Assembly (NCBI GenBank): GCA_016617855.1 | Contig: JAECUM010001143.1 | Coordinates: forward strand, 1-64,000 | Source of the DNA: Megalonaias nervosa | Lineage: Eukaryota; Mollusca; Bivalvia; Unionida; Unionidae | Length of the DNA: 64,000 nucleotides | Reading direction: 5' to 3' | Shown here: piece by piece, positions 36,240 through 43,985 of the stretch | Position numbering within the stretch: the stretch's first letter is position 1 | How the letters are laid out: each line of letters opens with the position of its first letter | Notes under the pieces: generated by a model | What the model saw: only the letters and a program-made list of their open reading frames with translations | Databases searched by the model: none | Told to the model about the DNA's origin: nothing | Program-made: the position numbers and the translations under genes

Positions 36240-38718
36240 CGTTGTCAATAATGTTAAAGATTTACATTAAGGAGAAAGTTTGAAATTCACATATCTGACA
36301 TGGATGTGTCTATAAAAACATATTTCCAGTAAATCTTATGAAAAAAGCGAGAGAGATCTTTGTTGACAGCAACCTGTTGCCTGTAAAACAATAAAGAGTT
36401 GTTCTTCATATTCATGGATAACTCACCAATGGGCAGTATATACAGTTACTTGTCATAGAGGTGATTAAATACTAAAGTGTTAAACAACCACCACTCCACA
36501 GATTACTGAAATTACTGAGTATACCTAGAATGGTATTTTGTTGTGACTCCCTTTAGCACTGCTTTGGGAGAGCCCATTAGGATCATTTGCACTGATAAAG
36601 TTAACAGAATGGAACAATTCAATTCAAGTTAGGCAAATACATGTGGACATATTAACTTGAATGATAATATTTAAGCCATCTTTATAAAAGATTATTGTCC
36701 AGCTAATATTCAAGAGCAAGATTCCTTGAAGTTGGATTTTACTCTGTATATATAAGATGCAAAATATGATTAATTTGGTAGTTGGAATAATGAGGAAATG
36801 TGACTAATTTTCTTAAGGCAAAATATCAAAACACAGCTGTGAACATTACACAGAACAAGTAAATCCCAGCAAAACTAAACTTAGAACTCTTGACTGATGG
36901 AGTTTTACCTTGTGAATTAGAGTAGCGAGGGGAATATCATCTGCCTTCAGAAAAACAAATTCTTAACATTCTAGCTAGTGTGGCCATTGCATGAAAGATC
37001 ATTTTCAGTGCTGTGAAAAATTCAAAAAGATCTTCAGGAAAGTTTGAATAACAGTATCATCTAAGTCTCAGATGAGTGTGAACATGAAGAATAATCACAA
37101 TTGCATCACCTTCTGACCCTCTACTGAACTATTAAGCAAAGCAAAGATTGCACCTAGTGAAAACTCTATTTTACTGTCCAATGGATTTAAAGGCAGAATC
37201 TTGGTGTGCTGTTTATTTATCCGTGTAATTGTGATCATTGTTTGTGGGTGTACAGACATGATATATGATGATGCTTAGGCATTGAGCAAATTTTATTTTG
37301 TTTTAAGTGTATTAAATGCTTCAAAGAAAACATTTTTCTTTTTTTTTAAGATTTGACTTTTCAGTTGTTTCTATTGACTTATATAAGTAGGTCACTAATT
37401 CTCAGTTGTATCACATCACATTTTTATGTCACCTTTAGAGTCTCATTATTCAGAGTGGATACAAGTGTACTGTTTATGTGAAAGAGAATAGATTCATAAA
37501 CGTTTTCATTGATGTAATGTATCAAAGGTCAGTTTGACTCTTGTTTCCTCCCTTTCTTCTGTCTCTGTCTGTCTCTCTCTCTCTCTCTCTCTTGTACTAA
37601 TGGCAGGAACTAGTGATTACAGGCATTCTCTTTTCAGTATTGTTAAAAGTCATAATTTTTTAGTTCTGCTGGGCATAGACCAGAAGTGCTTATGGAATGG
37701 TCTGTTGTCTTTCTTCTGTTGTCTTTCTTCTGTTGTCTTTGTGATAAAAGGGATATTCTATGACACTAGGTTTGATATTTAAATTTATTAGAGTTTTGAA
37801 CCTGAAGCACAATTTTTGTCATGGAAGTAACAATATTTGTTATGGAAGTAACAATGTTTGTTATGGAAGTTACAATGTTTGTGTATATGGAAGTAACAAT
37901 GTTTGTTATGGAAGTAACAATGTTTGTTATGGAAGTAACAGTGTTTATTGTGGAAGTAATGTTTGTTATGGAAGTTATATTACCATGGGCACTACCTGAG
38001 GACTAAAAAAACTCAGTACATTTTCCAAATGATTATTACAGGGAAGTATGTAAGTACGAACGTTACATGGACAAGACAAGCAATGAAAACAAATTTTGAA
38101 GATACATGTAATAAAATGAATGAATATTTGTGCTTTTTCCAGGGTCATGGATGGTGTAGCAAAGGTAACAAGTGCCAAAAATCCCATGACCTCGATCTCA
38201 TTCTTGATCTTGACCATCTTCAAGAAACTAAAAAAAGCCGGAAAAGAAAACGCAGGAGAAACAGACAGAAAGATGATACATCTGTTGATGATAATGTTAC
38301 CATGGAGACAGATGAAACTTTATCAGATACAGAAACTACTTACTTTGAGTATGCAGAAAATGTGTCAAAGATGGCACCACAATGTGAAGATGATGATTCC
38401 TTTCCTTCTAGTGATGGTTGTCAAGGAATAAACAGTTCTGTTTCCAGTAGCAACTGCCAATCAGAGAGAAGTAATGTCAGTTTCAGTGGCGGACATCGTG
38501 CAGGGTTTGATGCCTTTATGACTGGATATATCATGGCAACATATTTTGCTACGTATGATGGAAATGGTGATGATGCTGGTGGTTTATCAGAATTTAAGAA
38601 CAAAATTTACCTCAGCGGCAAGGATTACCCACTTCAGGTGATGAAGAGCGGATTTGCCAAGACTTCAAAAGAACATTCAGAGAAAATAATGAAAATTAGG
38701 AGCAGTAGTGTCCACTGA
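8349..38718 (+). CDS. TOE1: TOE1, Target of EGR1 protein 1 (3'-exonuclease/deadenylase), six coding exons
   Basis: Coding exons 8349-8489, 16511-16551, 19729-20023, 29050-29309, 34802-34985 and 38143-38718 join in phase to 1497 nt (498 aa; human TOE1 is about 510 aa). All introns are GT-AG. The product is a DEDD-type 3'-exonuclease of the CAF1/PARN group that acts in the nucleus and Cajal bodies, trimming 3' tails of snRNAs and other small RNAs. Visible motifs: D46-L-E48 split between exons 1 and 2; [12 protein letters not shown] with D190; CCCH zinc finger C303-X8-C312-X5-C318-X3-H322; basic nuclear localisation stretch at about 337-350; and the last nuclease motif [12 protein letters not shown] (H425, D430), which as in human TOE1 follows the zinc finger. 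All expected catalytic residues are present and no stop interrupts the frame, so the gene looks functional. A second in-frame Met at 8376 is an alternative start. Confidence 0.95.
9173..9756. mobile_element. TTAA-flanked MITE (piggyBac-like, non-autonomous)
   Basis: Lies within TOE1 intron 1. Left end TTTAACACATTAACTCCTGG and right end CCAGGGGTTAATGTGTTAAA are near-perfect inverted repeats, and both are bounded by TTAA (9169-9172 and 9757-9760), the target of piggyBac-type transposases. The 584-bp interior has no transposase ORF. TTAA also occurs a second time inside each end, so the exact terminus could be 8 bp further in. Confidence 0.75.
9898..10050. repeat. 28-bp tandem repeat, about 5 copies
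   Basis: Units of the form TTATTATTACCTGGTACCTG plus TCTAATGG repeat at 28-bp intervals within TOE1 intron 1, with a few substitutions per unit. Confidence 0.75.
10394..10460. repeat. (AC)n microsatellite
   Basis: An uninterrupted run of about 33 AC units in TOE1 intron 1; likely length-variable between individuals. Confidence 0.95.
10461..11382. other. TOE1 intron 1, nothing recognised
   Basis: AT-rich intronic DNA with no ORF, domain or clear repeat structure. Confidence 0.5.
11395..11643 (+). mobile_element. tRNA-derived SINE, family A, with target duplication
   Basis: The same head, body and (CAA)n tail as the copy at 6411, in sense orientation in TOE1 intron 1. An exact 12-bp target duplication CTTTCCAAATGA lies at 11383-11394 and 11644-11655. 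The A box (GGCCAAGTGGTCTAAAGCG) and the B-box region are diverged (GGGTTTGAGTCTC), so transcription is doubtful. Confidence 0.9.
11656..13499. other. TOE1 intron 1, no recognised gene
   Basis: Holds two short plus-strand ORFs (11831-12145 and 12760-12981) with no recognisable motif and no convincing splice partners. They are taken as chance ORFs. Confidence 0.45.
13500..13680. repeat. Pyrimidine-rich simple repeat (TTCTATTCTNTTCTTTATT-like)
   Basis: About 180 nt made almost wholly of T with interspersed TCTA/TTCT words, giving strongly strand-asymmetric base composition. It opens all three plus-strand frames into Phe/Ile/Leu/Ser-rich chance ORFs that should not be read as membrane proteins. 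Confidence 0.85.
14072..14275 (-). mobile_element. SINE family B, 3'-truncated copy
   Basis: Matches the family B copy at 4672 from the tRNA-like head (14275 downwards) to the body word GTGGGACGTCATGCTACAC. The last third of the element and its tail are missing. Loss of the 3' end is unusual for a SINE and suggests later deletion. No target duplication was found. Confidence 0.8.
14645..16070 (+). pseudogene. LINE reverse transcriptase (ORF2), decayed
   Basis: Reverse-transcriptase motifs appear in order: [50 protein letters not shown] (catalytic Asp), [20 protein letters not shown], and FADNATLY, where the second Asp of the FADD box is Asn. A stop follows at about 15314, with more at about 15480, 15545 and 15717 and a frame change near 14755 and again near 15890. 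The thumb region and C-terminal words ([26 protein letters not shown]) remain readable. Enzyme inactive on two counts: stops and the lost Asp. Confidence 0.88.
14645..16265 (+). mobile_element. 5'-truncated LINE of the CR1/L2/Jockey-like group
   Basis: The element starts within the reverse transcriptase ([14 protein letters not shown]), runs to the typical end of ORF2 ([20 protein letters not shown]) and finishes in a TATAAATAAAT(AAT/ATT)n tail near 16265. 5' truncation is the normal outcome of target-primed reverse transcription. It lies in sense orientation in TOE1 intron 1. Exact clade assignment needs a phylogeny. Confidence 0.85.
16511..16551 (+). CDS. TOE1: TOE1 coding exon 2 (41-nt micro-exon)
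   Basis: Acceptor TTTCACAG before 16511, donor GTAAGT at 16552. It encodes [13 protein letters not shown] plus two bases of a Lys codon. The first residue, E48, is the second catalytic acid of the D-x-E nuclease motif, whose aspartate is in exon 1. Human TOE1 has ELSGLG at the same point. The exon is too short for ORF-based detection and is flanked by introns of about 8.0 and 3.2 kb. Confidence 0.93.
16615..18030. repeat. Degenerate ~140-bp tandem repeat, about 9-10 units
   Basis: In TOE1 intron 2. Recurrent words in fixed order are TTTGACCAAATTT, CAGAAAGCATYCTGGCAT, GGTCTTTCAGATTTG, CAAATGATGCC, ATATGGCCACCATTGCTA and AAAAATAGAAA. The block is headed by TTTTAGCTCATCTGGCCCTA at about 16616. 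Related runs lie at 18380-18740 and 20285-21720. No frame is open throughout; it is treated as an old interspersed tandem repeat, not coding DNA. Confidence 0.8.
18380..18740. repeat. Further units of the degenerate ~140-bp repeat
   Basis: Begins with TTTTTAGCTAATCTAG and contains AGAAGCATTCTGGTATCAGG, ATTGCCACCATTACTGAAAAT and ATTTTACCAAATTTAATAGA, in the same order as the array at 16615. Confidence 0.7.
18741..19728. other. TOE1 intron 2, nothing recognised
   Basis: AT-rich intronic DNA. The minus-strand ORF 19269-18946 has no known motif. The polypyrimidine tract and AG of the exon 3 acceptor are at 19708-19728. Confidence 0.5.
19729..20023 (+). CDS. TOE1: TOE1 coding exon 3
   Basis: Acceptor CTTTCCAG before 19729; donor GTGAAG after 20023. 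It encodes [19 protein letters not shown] and runs through [30 protein letters not shown] and [21 protein letters not shown] (about residues 61-159), with strong residue-by-residue likeness to the TOE1 nuclease domain. Its first base completes a Lys codon begun in exon 2. Confidence 0.95.
20285..21720. repeat. Degenerate ~140-bp tandem repeat, second large block, about 9-10 units
   Basis: TOE1 intron 3. Headed by TTTAGGTCACCAGGCTGTAAGG and followed by units with TTTGACCAAATTTAACA, GAAAGCATTCTGGCA, AAATGATGCTGATC and GCTGAAAATAGAA. Same family and orientation as 16615-18030, but in a different intron. Confidence 0.8.
22238..22405 (+). repeat. Dispersed repeat, inverted partner of 27795-27975
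   Basis: Shared words are ACCCARTCATAATA, ACTACCTTGCAAATCC, GTTATCTGCC, CACCTAGGTGG-like and GGTACANGGATTGG. The copy at 27795-27975 carries the same order on the opposite strand. The two lie in TOE1 intron 3, about 5.5 kb apart, and could form a hairpin in the pre-mRNA. Confidence 0.65.
22720..23620. repeat. Very degenerate repeat block
   Basis: The word GAGCCTTCMTACAGNNANTATTGT recurs at about 22804 and 22967, with weaker versions at 23109, 23376 and 23483, each followed by ATGC-rich text and a CTCATC/ATTAG word. Periodicity of about 130-270 bp, irregular. Confidence 0.45.
23641..23895 (+). mobile_element. tRNA-derived SINE, family A
   Basis: Near-complete copy in TOE1 intron 3, with head GGCCGAGTGGTCTAAAGCGC, box B GGGTTCGAGTCTA, the shared body and a (CAA)n tail. 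The A box is intact. I found no matching target duplication, unlike the copies at 6411 and 11395. Confidence 0.88.
23896..26262. other. TOE1 intron 3, unclassified
   Basis: No gene recognised. The minus-strand ORF 26171-25947 (begins [20 protein letters not shown]) has a protein-like composition but matches nothing I know and lacks splice partners. Text around 24000-24660 looks like old repeat remnants that I could not classify. Confidence 0.4.
26263..27715. mobile_element. 1.45-kb terminal-inverted-repeat DNA element, non-autonomous
   Basis: The left end begins ATTACCGTATTTACTGCATG and the right end, read in reverse complement, begins ATTACCATATTTACTGCATG; similarity continues inward through TTTTYGGAC. 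The words CCGAAAAC and GTCCGAAAA recur just inside both ends. An internal direct duplication is anchored by TTTAAACCGTGGTACATA at about 27252 and 27414. No transposase was recognised. The superfamily is undetermined; a 2-bp (AT/TA) target is possible. Confidence 0.7.
27795..27975 (-). repeat. Dispersed repeat, inverted partner of 22238-22405
   Basis: In reverse complement it aligns with 22238-22405 through ACCCAATCATAATACCTTAG, ACTACCTTGCAAATCCAGCC and TTATCTGCCCACCTAGGTGG. It contains the short palindrome CCACCTAGGTGG. Confidence 0.65.
27976..29049. other. TOE1 intron 3, nothing recognised
   Basis: AT-rich intronic DNA ending in the exon 4 acceptor (CATTGCAG). A short duplication around TCTTATTTTAGTG / AAAATGTTCCTACTTTCT is seen at 28970-29037. 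Confidence 0.5.
29050..29309 (+). CDS. TOE1: TOE1 coding exon 4
   Basis: Acceptor CATTGCAG before 29050, donor GTAGGT at 29310. Encodes residues 160-245, including [20 protein letters not shown], then [18 protein letters not shown] with catalytic D190, then [16 protein letters not shown] and [10 protein letters not shown]. It starts in phase 0 and ends after two bases of a Cys codon finished by exon 5. Confidence 0.96.
29310..30399. other. TOE1 intron 4, first part, nothing recognised
   Basis: The open reading frame at 29294-29680 runs on from the exon into the intron in another frame and has no motif; no feature could be supported. Confidence 0.5.
30400..32620. repeat. Degenerate interspersed repeat run containing AGGTCA-GTGACCTATATTT words
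   Basis: Units in TOE1 intron 4 share GACCAACAGGTTTTTT, TGTTATRCCTRGAATCAT, ACTTGGCAAGGGGAYGCATC and TTGATGAGTATTAC, then AGGTCAGTGTGACCTATATTT. Clear copies start near 30735, 31170 and 32310. The AGGTCA-GTGACCT core is an inverted repeat. Headed at about 30399 by TTTTTAGCTCTTCAGG, like the runs at 16615 and 18380. Confidence 0.65.
30913..30976 (+). mobile_element. SINE family A, head fragment
   Basis: GGGGCCCAGTTGGCTGAATG and ACTGCCATCTCACCTATTTC match the tRNA-like 5' end of family A over about 64 bp, then the similarity stops. It interrupts the surrounding degenerate repeat. Confidence 0.65.
32899..34640. repeat. 74-bp minisatellite, about 23-24 units, in TOE1 intron 4
   Basis: Each unit begins AAACAAGGGAACTACCCCAT and contains GATACCTTACATATGGGTCT and ATGATAAGTCATGATGAT, then a variable ATC/GTC/AGC, then ACAGTCCTTG. 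Starts at 32899, 32973, 33047, 33121 and so on are exactly 74 bp apart. Units at 33047-33490 alternate between two types. Exceptions: a 9-bp internal duplication of TCATGATGG type at about 33695 and a short insertion (GATCC) at about 34177. The last units (34370-34640) are more diverged. The array ends about 160 bp before exon 5. Confidence 0.95.
34802..34985 (+). CDS. TOE1: TOE1 coding exon 5
   Basis: Acceptor TTGTTTTAG before 34802, donor GTAAGT at 34986. Encodes (C)[39 protein letters not shown] and ends VVCENYA. The final Cys, C303, is the first ligand of the CCCH zinc finger; the remaining C, C and H are in exon 6. The exon ends in phase 0. Confidence 0.93.
34990..35549. other. TOE1 intron 5, first part
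   Basis: Contains a 92-codon plus-strand ORF (35250-35528) with no recognisable motif; it is not needed for the TOE1 frame and is taken as a chance ORF. Confidence 0.4.
35550..35632. repeat. 20-bp tandem repeat, 4 copies
   Basis: TTTCTATATTTAGGTTAATA repeated four times with few changes, in TOE1 intron 5. Confidence 0.8.
35891..36237 (+). mobile_element. SINE family B, full-length, with (CA)n tail and target duplication
   Basis: The tRNA-like head starts GACCGCTCCGGTGGCCTAAG, with box A GTGGTTAGAGCATC and box B GTTCAAACCCC. The body runs to GTTAAAAATCCAAAT and passes directly into (CA)18 at 36201-36237. The flanks ATCATTGTCAAT (35879-35890) and ATCGTTGTCAAT (36238-36249) are a 12-bp target duplication with one mismatch, so the CA tract is part of the inserted element. 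It lies in TOE1 intron 5. Confidence 0.9.
36250..37560. other. TOE1 intron 5, nothing recognised
   Basis: AT-rich intronic DNA; no ORF, motif or clear repeat. A short (CT)n tract follows at 37562-37592. Confidence 0.5.
37815..37985. repeat. 21-bp minisatellite, about 8 copies
   Basis: ATGGAAGTAACAATGTTTGTT repeats about eight times, 160 bp upstream of the last TOE1 exon. Because 21 is a multiple of three, frames stay open and give peptide repeats (MEVTMFV and YGSNNVC) that are artefacts. Two units have small indels (37881, 37955). Confidence 0.88.
38143..38718 (+). CDS. TOE1: TOE1 coding exon 6 (terminal)
   Basis: Acceptor CTTTTTCCAG before 38143; stop codon TGA at 38716-38718. Encodes residues 308-498: [20 protein letters not shown] (three zinc-finger ligands), a basic stretch [12 protein letters not shown] that fits a nuclear localisation signal, an acidic low-complexity linker (about residues 351-416), the exonuclease motif [20 protein letters not shown], and the conserved tail [20 protein letters not shown]. 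The frame is also open upstream into the intron, but the CCCH spacing fixes the junction at 38143. Confidence 0.97.
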   Translation, partial: GHGWCSKGNKCQKSHDLDLILDLDHLQETKKSRKRKRRRNRQKDDTSVDDNVTMETDETLSDTETTYFEYAENVSKMAPQCEDDDSFPSSDGCQGINSSVSSSNCQSERSNVSFSGGHRAGFDAFMTGYIMATYFATYDGNGDDAGGLSEFKNKIYLSGKDYPLQVMKSGFAKTSKEHSEKIMKIRSSSVH

Positions 38719-40450
38719 AACTAGAGGTTGAATTAAAGCTCAGCTGCAATTGTTTCAGTTGATGCAACTGTACTAAAGAATTCAGATTTTGAGGTTTAAT
38801 ATGTTTAGTAATTATGTTTAAAACTTATGTTCAAGATTACTCCATAGCAAAATAGTTCAGAATAATAAATTAGCCGTGTTCAGATCACTTTTCACAGATA
38901 AATATCCTTGGAGACTTAGTTGAACAGAACATCCAAATTTTAGGTGCAGTATCTTTACAGGTGACTGAAATTGCTTTAAACTTTTCAGTGACATTTCTGT
39001 TTGGATTCCATAAGCTTTATTGCAGGTAGCTACTCTTCATGGGTCTGTGCTGTCTGCAGCTGGACTCATCATATAAGTGAGTACATATGGTATTAGCTTC
39101 ACCAACACAGATAAAAGTCATGCATTTCAGACACAGGTTTATATCCAGATCTGTCAACAGTTTCTTAAATAAAATTAGAATTCAAGACAAAACCATAAAT
39201 ATCAGCAAGTCAGCATCAACAGTAGTTTGACTAACTCATCTTACAAGCATGACACCTAGTGATCAGGTTAAGGGAGATAACTTTTTGTGGTGAATCTTGG
39301 TATCTAAAGAAGTCTATAGTTCCAGTACAGATTGGTTAAATACCAGAATCTCAGTCAGTTTCTTGTTATTTGCTCTCCACAGTAGAGGGGTTACATATGT
39401 TACCTGGCTGAATATTTTGTATATTTGTGGGTGTATGAAAAGAGAGGGTGAAGGAGAGAGCTTGAACTAGGCACCGCTTTATGACCACCACCACTGTACT
39501 TTTACCAAGATTCACCTGTGTAAAATAAATCAATATGAATTGAATTATGTCAAAGTGTAACTATTCTTATACATACTAATTACCTGTTTTGCATTTTTTT
39601 CATCTTCATACATTAAAACCTGCTTACTTTAAATATGGATACAACAAAATGTATTGTTTGTACAAAGTGTATTTGCATATCCCTTCAAGGCTGATAAAAT
39701 CTCATAGCCTGATGTCCAAGATTATTCATTTTTGATGTCAGACAAATAAAAATTTTCAAGGCTTTAGTCTGTTACAAGTGCTTTTTCCTATTTTAGATCT
39801 ACTTTATTTCTGGTCATTCATGACTTCTAGGTGTACTGAAAGCTTGATACCTCTGCCCATTAATATCCTGTGATAACATCACAACTACATAAGTAGTCTA
39901 GTCATTAATAAGTATCGCATGCGCACACATTCTATTACTGTTTAGCAGCATATTAATTGACTAAATTATTCGCCAATCAAAACACTTCAAACAAACTAAT
40001 CCAATATGATTAATCAGCTGTAACTTTTTGTTGCTTCATTCAGATACAAGTGGATCTCTGTTTGATTTTTATTCAGGGAGTGAATGCAATTAAATTAATG
40101 AAAGACATGTTACTCACATTAATATTAAGAACTGATTAAATGACTGTAATGATTCTATAATTTTTAATTGATTTTACATTATACAAACCTCTACATATAG
40201 TGTTTGAAGCAAAATGATGCCAATCAATTTAAGGAGCTGCCTGTAGTTATATTTAAATGACGAAAAGTATGTTATGACCACTTAAGAAGTAGTTGTCAAG
40301 TGAGGTGATCTTTATTAAGTGGATAAAATCAGTCTACTAAAGCAATTGCAATGTCGGTAATAATGAGGATCCAGAGAAGGAAAAGTCACATGAAAATAGG
40401 GGGATAAAATGTGACACCTGTTCTGGCTGTTTCTTATTTTGACAAGTCAT
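38719..40450. other. TOE1 3' flank with candidate polyadenylation signals
   Basis: AATAAA occurs at 39168, 39524 and 39745 among others; which one is used cannot be told from sequence. No further coding feature is recognised. Confidence 0.5.
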
Positions 40451-41639
40451 TTGTACCGATTCAACGAATACATCTTGCAGATACGGACAGCTATTTACTA
40501 AATAGTCTGGTACCCTGACTATCTCAACTTCATATGGAGAGAAGCATAGACAGTAAGGGTACTGGACTATTTACTTAAGACTTGCCCTCTTGGACAGTAC
40601 TGTAACAGTTTTAGAGATGGCAGTCACGCATCATCTATGTCTCTGGGAATTATCTGGATATCGATCTTGATCCCTACCAGGGCGACTGACACAATCAGTG
40701 TGGAATAAATCTGATGATGGTTCATGCTAAGATCCCAGCATGGAGTGGACGGAACACAGCTTTAAGACAGCAATAAAGGAATTTGTGAAGTGTTGCCGAA
40801 CTCATAATGTCCACAACCATTGATATGCTTTCTACACAAGCAGACAGGGTCAAGGCCTGAGTCAATTTTGATGAGGAATTGAACCCTTCCATCGGTCTTC
40901 CCCCACAATCCGGGAAAAACTAAGGAAATTGCCATGGGCCTATCAGCCAAGATCAGTGACTCATGCAGTTCCATTTTTTTTCTGGCAGTCAACTACCAGC
41001 GTACTATGCTGTCTTGCTGGTATAAGACCCATTCCAAATGCCATTATCACAGATCTCCCCAAAATAGACCAGAACTATGCTGCTGTCAATCTGACTTCAC
41101 CTGCTTACTATACATTGATAAAGGTGTTCTGCATACCACTTTGAAGCTTGTTCTCAATATAGCAGACATGTCTTCGTTGCTGGACTTGGTGTCTCTGGCG
41201 ATTTTCAAGCTTGCAGACAAGGCTGGCAATTCACACCCACCCTGAACCTGCAAACCTCACTTCAAATCACTTCAACTCCTTGGTGGCAAGATAGAGGAAG
41301 TGCAGAGATAAGCAGCCCAAGAACTGCCCCTCCATCTCTCTGCACAGCAACCATCTCCCCATAAATGATCTCCTATTCAATCTGCTTGACATGATGACTG
41401 GAGACAAGGGGATACAGGATTGTTCACTGTACAACCCAAGAAACAGCAGCAATCCCAGTCCTATATATGATGACTATCTGCTAATCAGTTTTCAAACACT
41501 GTTGGATCGATCTCATTCTGCCATGCAAGTATATAGTCAAATTCTCTTTGTGGGGTTTCGGTTCTTGTTTTGCCAACCCCCTTCCCCTTTTATCCTCTCC
41601 ATTCCTGATGGAAATACTGTCAGACTTGGTTAAGGACAC
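40451..41639. other. Unclassified, possibly more of the DIRS-like remnant
   Basis: GC content is higher than in the flanks and several short ORFs overlap (for example 40934-41245), but none shows a recognisable domain. Its position just upstream of the reverse-transcriptase-like text suggests eroded retroelement sequence. Confidence 0.35.
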
Positions 41640-42960
41640 TGCAGCAAGAGATCCAGGCAGGGGAGATTGCTTCTGGTTAGGGCAGTCAATAACAAGCTCA
41701 GACCCATCCTCGACCTCAGTCAACTTCCCCACCTTCCAGTTGTCTGAATCATCATTCTTGCAGAATCCATTTCCAACTCAAAACTGGTAGAAATGTTTTT
41801 AAAAATTGTCCCTTTGTGTGCCTCTGTCCCACAAGTAACTGACGTTTTCTTTCATTTTTCAGGAAGAAAATGCCATTTTGATTACTATTAAGGGTATGTA
41901 CCATTCTATGATATCAGACTCATTTCATCATCTTGGTCTTCTCCTTTGTGCTTGGCTCATGTCCAAAGAGCCTTGCAACATAATTAATGAAGGCTCTCTA
42001 CTTTAAAGGCTTACGAAGGGAAGTGGCATATTTTCAGGGACAAAAGGCAAAACATCGTCCTATTGAGTGCCTCTATCCCACAAAAGCTGATTTTATTTCT
42101 ATGTCTGTTCGAGGAGAAAAAAATTGGCTTACATTTCTAAAAGGTTTACCATTCTGTGATATCAGACATTTTCCATTATCATGGCAGAGAGGATCTTGAC
42201 TATAACAACGACCTGTCTGACTTGTTGATCAGTTGGACTTGAATAGATTTAACTCGACCGTGCTGTTTTCTAAGCAGAATCTTTCCTTGGTTCTGACTTG
42301 GCTGAATTCACAACAATTTGAGCCTATAGCGAGGACCTCACTGAAGCTCCTTTTATACCAACCTGTTTCCTGATAGCATTCACTTCGGCATGCAGAGTCA
42401 GTGAATGGCATGCCATCTCTCTTTTCACCCAGTCTACCTTCAGTTTCGTTCAGATGGTTCGGCGGTCCTGTTGACGCAATCTGGTTTCATCTCCAGGAAT
42501 TTGTTGCTGTCCATGGGTAATCAAAAAGTCATATGACCTCTCTCCTGTATTGACACATCCAAAGGGGCTTTCAAAAAGGATCCGTTATTTGTGCAAAGAT
42601 AATAACTGAAGTGGACTGATCCAGTTGTGGAACTCAGATGCCTACATCTCCCAGCTACACCTTTGAAAGAGAACATGACCCCTCAAACCCTCTCATTGTG
42701 GTTGAAGTGTGTAACACATGGCATACTCTGACATATCACTAGAACAGAAACGCCTCGTGAACGTCTCTGCTCATCAGATAAAAGCAATCTCTGCAAGCTT
42801 TGCCTTTGACCGTCATGTCTCTATCATAGATATCATCAAGGCCATTGGTTTGCATGCACAGTGAACCTTCTCAAGTTTTTATCTATGAGACTTAGCTCCA
42901 CAGTGACATACTCTTTATCTGGTAGGCCCAGTCTCAGTCACACAAGCAGCTGCTAGACCC
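41640..42960 (+). pseudogene. Decayed DIRS-like retroelement (RT and tyrosine recombinase remnants)
   Basis: Near 41690 the frame reads NKLRPILDLSQLPHLPVV, like the RPI-DLS motif of DIRS-group reverse transcriptase. Further on, WLNSQQFEPIARTSLKLLL, then SACRVSEWHAISLF-like text and HQIKAISASFAF, and finally TFSSFYL, follow the order of DIRS tyrosine recombinases (H-x-x-R box, here HQIK, and the catalytic Tyr in FYL). Stops and frame changes are frequent and the space between RT and recombinase is too short for RNase H and methylase, so the element is deleted and inactive. Assignment is from memory of family motifs. Confidence 0.55.
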
Positions 42961-43398
42961 AACTGAAATTACCATAACCTCTGGATGGGCACCCTGTGCT
43001 GCTTTTGCTTTTTTTATATGGTAAGATCTCGTTAATTTTTCGTCCCAGACGTAACCACGTTGCTTCTGGTTGTGTTGCTTGCAAGTAAAGAGAGTGGGTT
43101 AACCTTCATATGGGGAATCCAATCTTTTCCCCTCAGAGATTAACCAAGGTATTAGTAGGATGCTCAACATCCCCTATGCGTATTACCTGTTTTAACGTTA
43201 ATGTAATTGAGGAATGTATCCAAAAGAAAAGCCAATTTTTCAGTATATTATGTTTCTCCTAGAATACTTACCTGATCACATTACTTTTAATACCCTCCCA
43301 TCCTCCCATAATGTGAGCATCTCATTACACAATGTTCCAGTTAGCTTTAAACTAGTGACACATGTTGGTGGCAGGGGGAGATATTTGGCAAGAGTTAA

Positions 43399-43400
<2 letters not shown>
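42961..43400. other. No recognised feature
   Basis: Intergenic DNA between the DIRS-like remnant and the next SINE; nothing supported. Confidence 0.45.
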
Positions 43401-43446
<46 letters not shown>

Positions 43447-43678
43447 TTTGGATTTTTAATGTAGCTTTAAAAAATTGTCAGTCATATCACCATGATGTCT
43501 CCAGTGTGGCAGTTTATAGTGATGTCTAGCACTGGGGCATCATGCCACAGACATGTAGCATGATGTCCCAACCAGTCACATTATCCTGACACCAGGCAGA
43601 CCAGACCTGACACTAACCCCTTAATGCTGTGCGCCAAGTGAGGCGGCTGTTAGTACCATTTGTTTTAATAAGTCTTTG
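43401..43678 (-). mobile_element. SINE family B, 5'-truncated, with (CA)n tail
   Basis: On the minus strand the body begins at AAGACTTATTAAAACAAATG (the tRNA-like head is missing), runs to AAAAATCCAAAT and passes into (CA)n at 43445-43401. The junction with the CA tract is at the same place as in the copy at 35891. Confidence 0.85.
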
Positions 43679-43985
43679 TTATACATACACACAGCGAGAG
43701 AGAAGACAAATTTTCGTCTTTGGGAAGGCTGTATTTGGGAGTCAGTAGGGCTTATATTCCTAATGTTAATCTGATCGGGTAAGCATTCAGAGAGGAACAT
43801 AATTTACTCCAATGAGGCATAAACTACAGACTGTGACATCCGCAAAACAAAAGCCATCAAAGGAACCGACACTCTACTGGCCGAAAATAATTTCCAGCAA
43901 TTCAAAATAATAACTTTTCTTCCTTATAAACTGCTGAGTGTTACAACCATCTCTGATTCTCCTCAGCAATAAAAAGATTTTCAAA
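43679..43985. other. No recognised gene
   Basis: One stretch (about 43835-43925) can be read as a short peptide of protein-like composition but has no start or splice context; nothing supported. Confidence 0.35.

Noticed and set aside
37760..38142. Peptide repeats ([14 protein letters not shown]) and an apparent N-terminal extension of the last TOE1 exon
   Set aside because: They come from a 21-bp minisatellite and intron read-through; the zinc-finger spacing fixes the acceptor at 38143.
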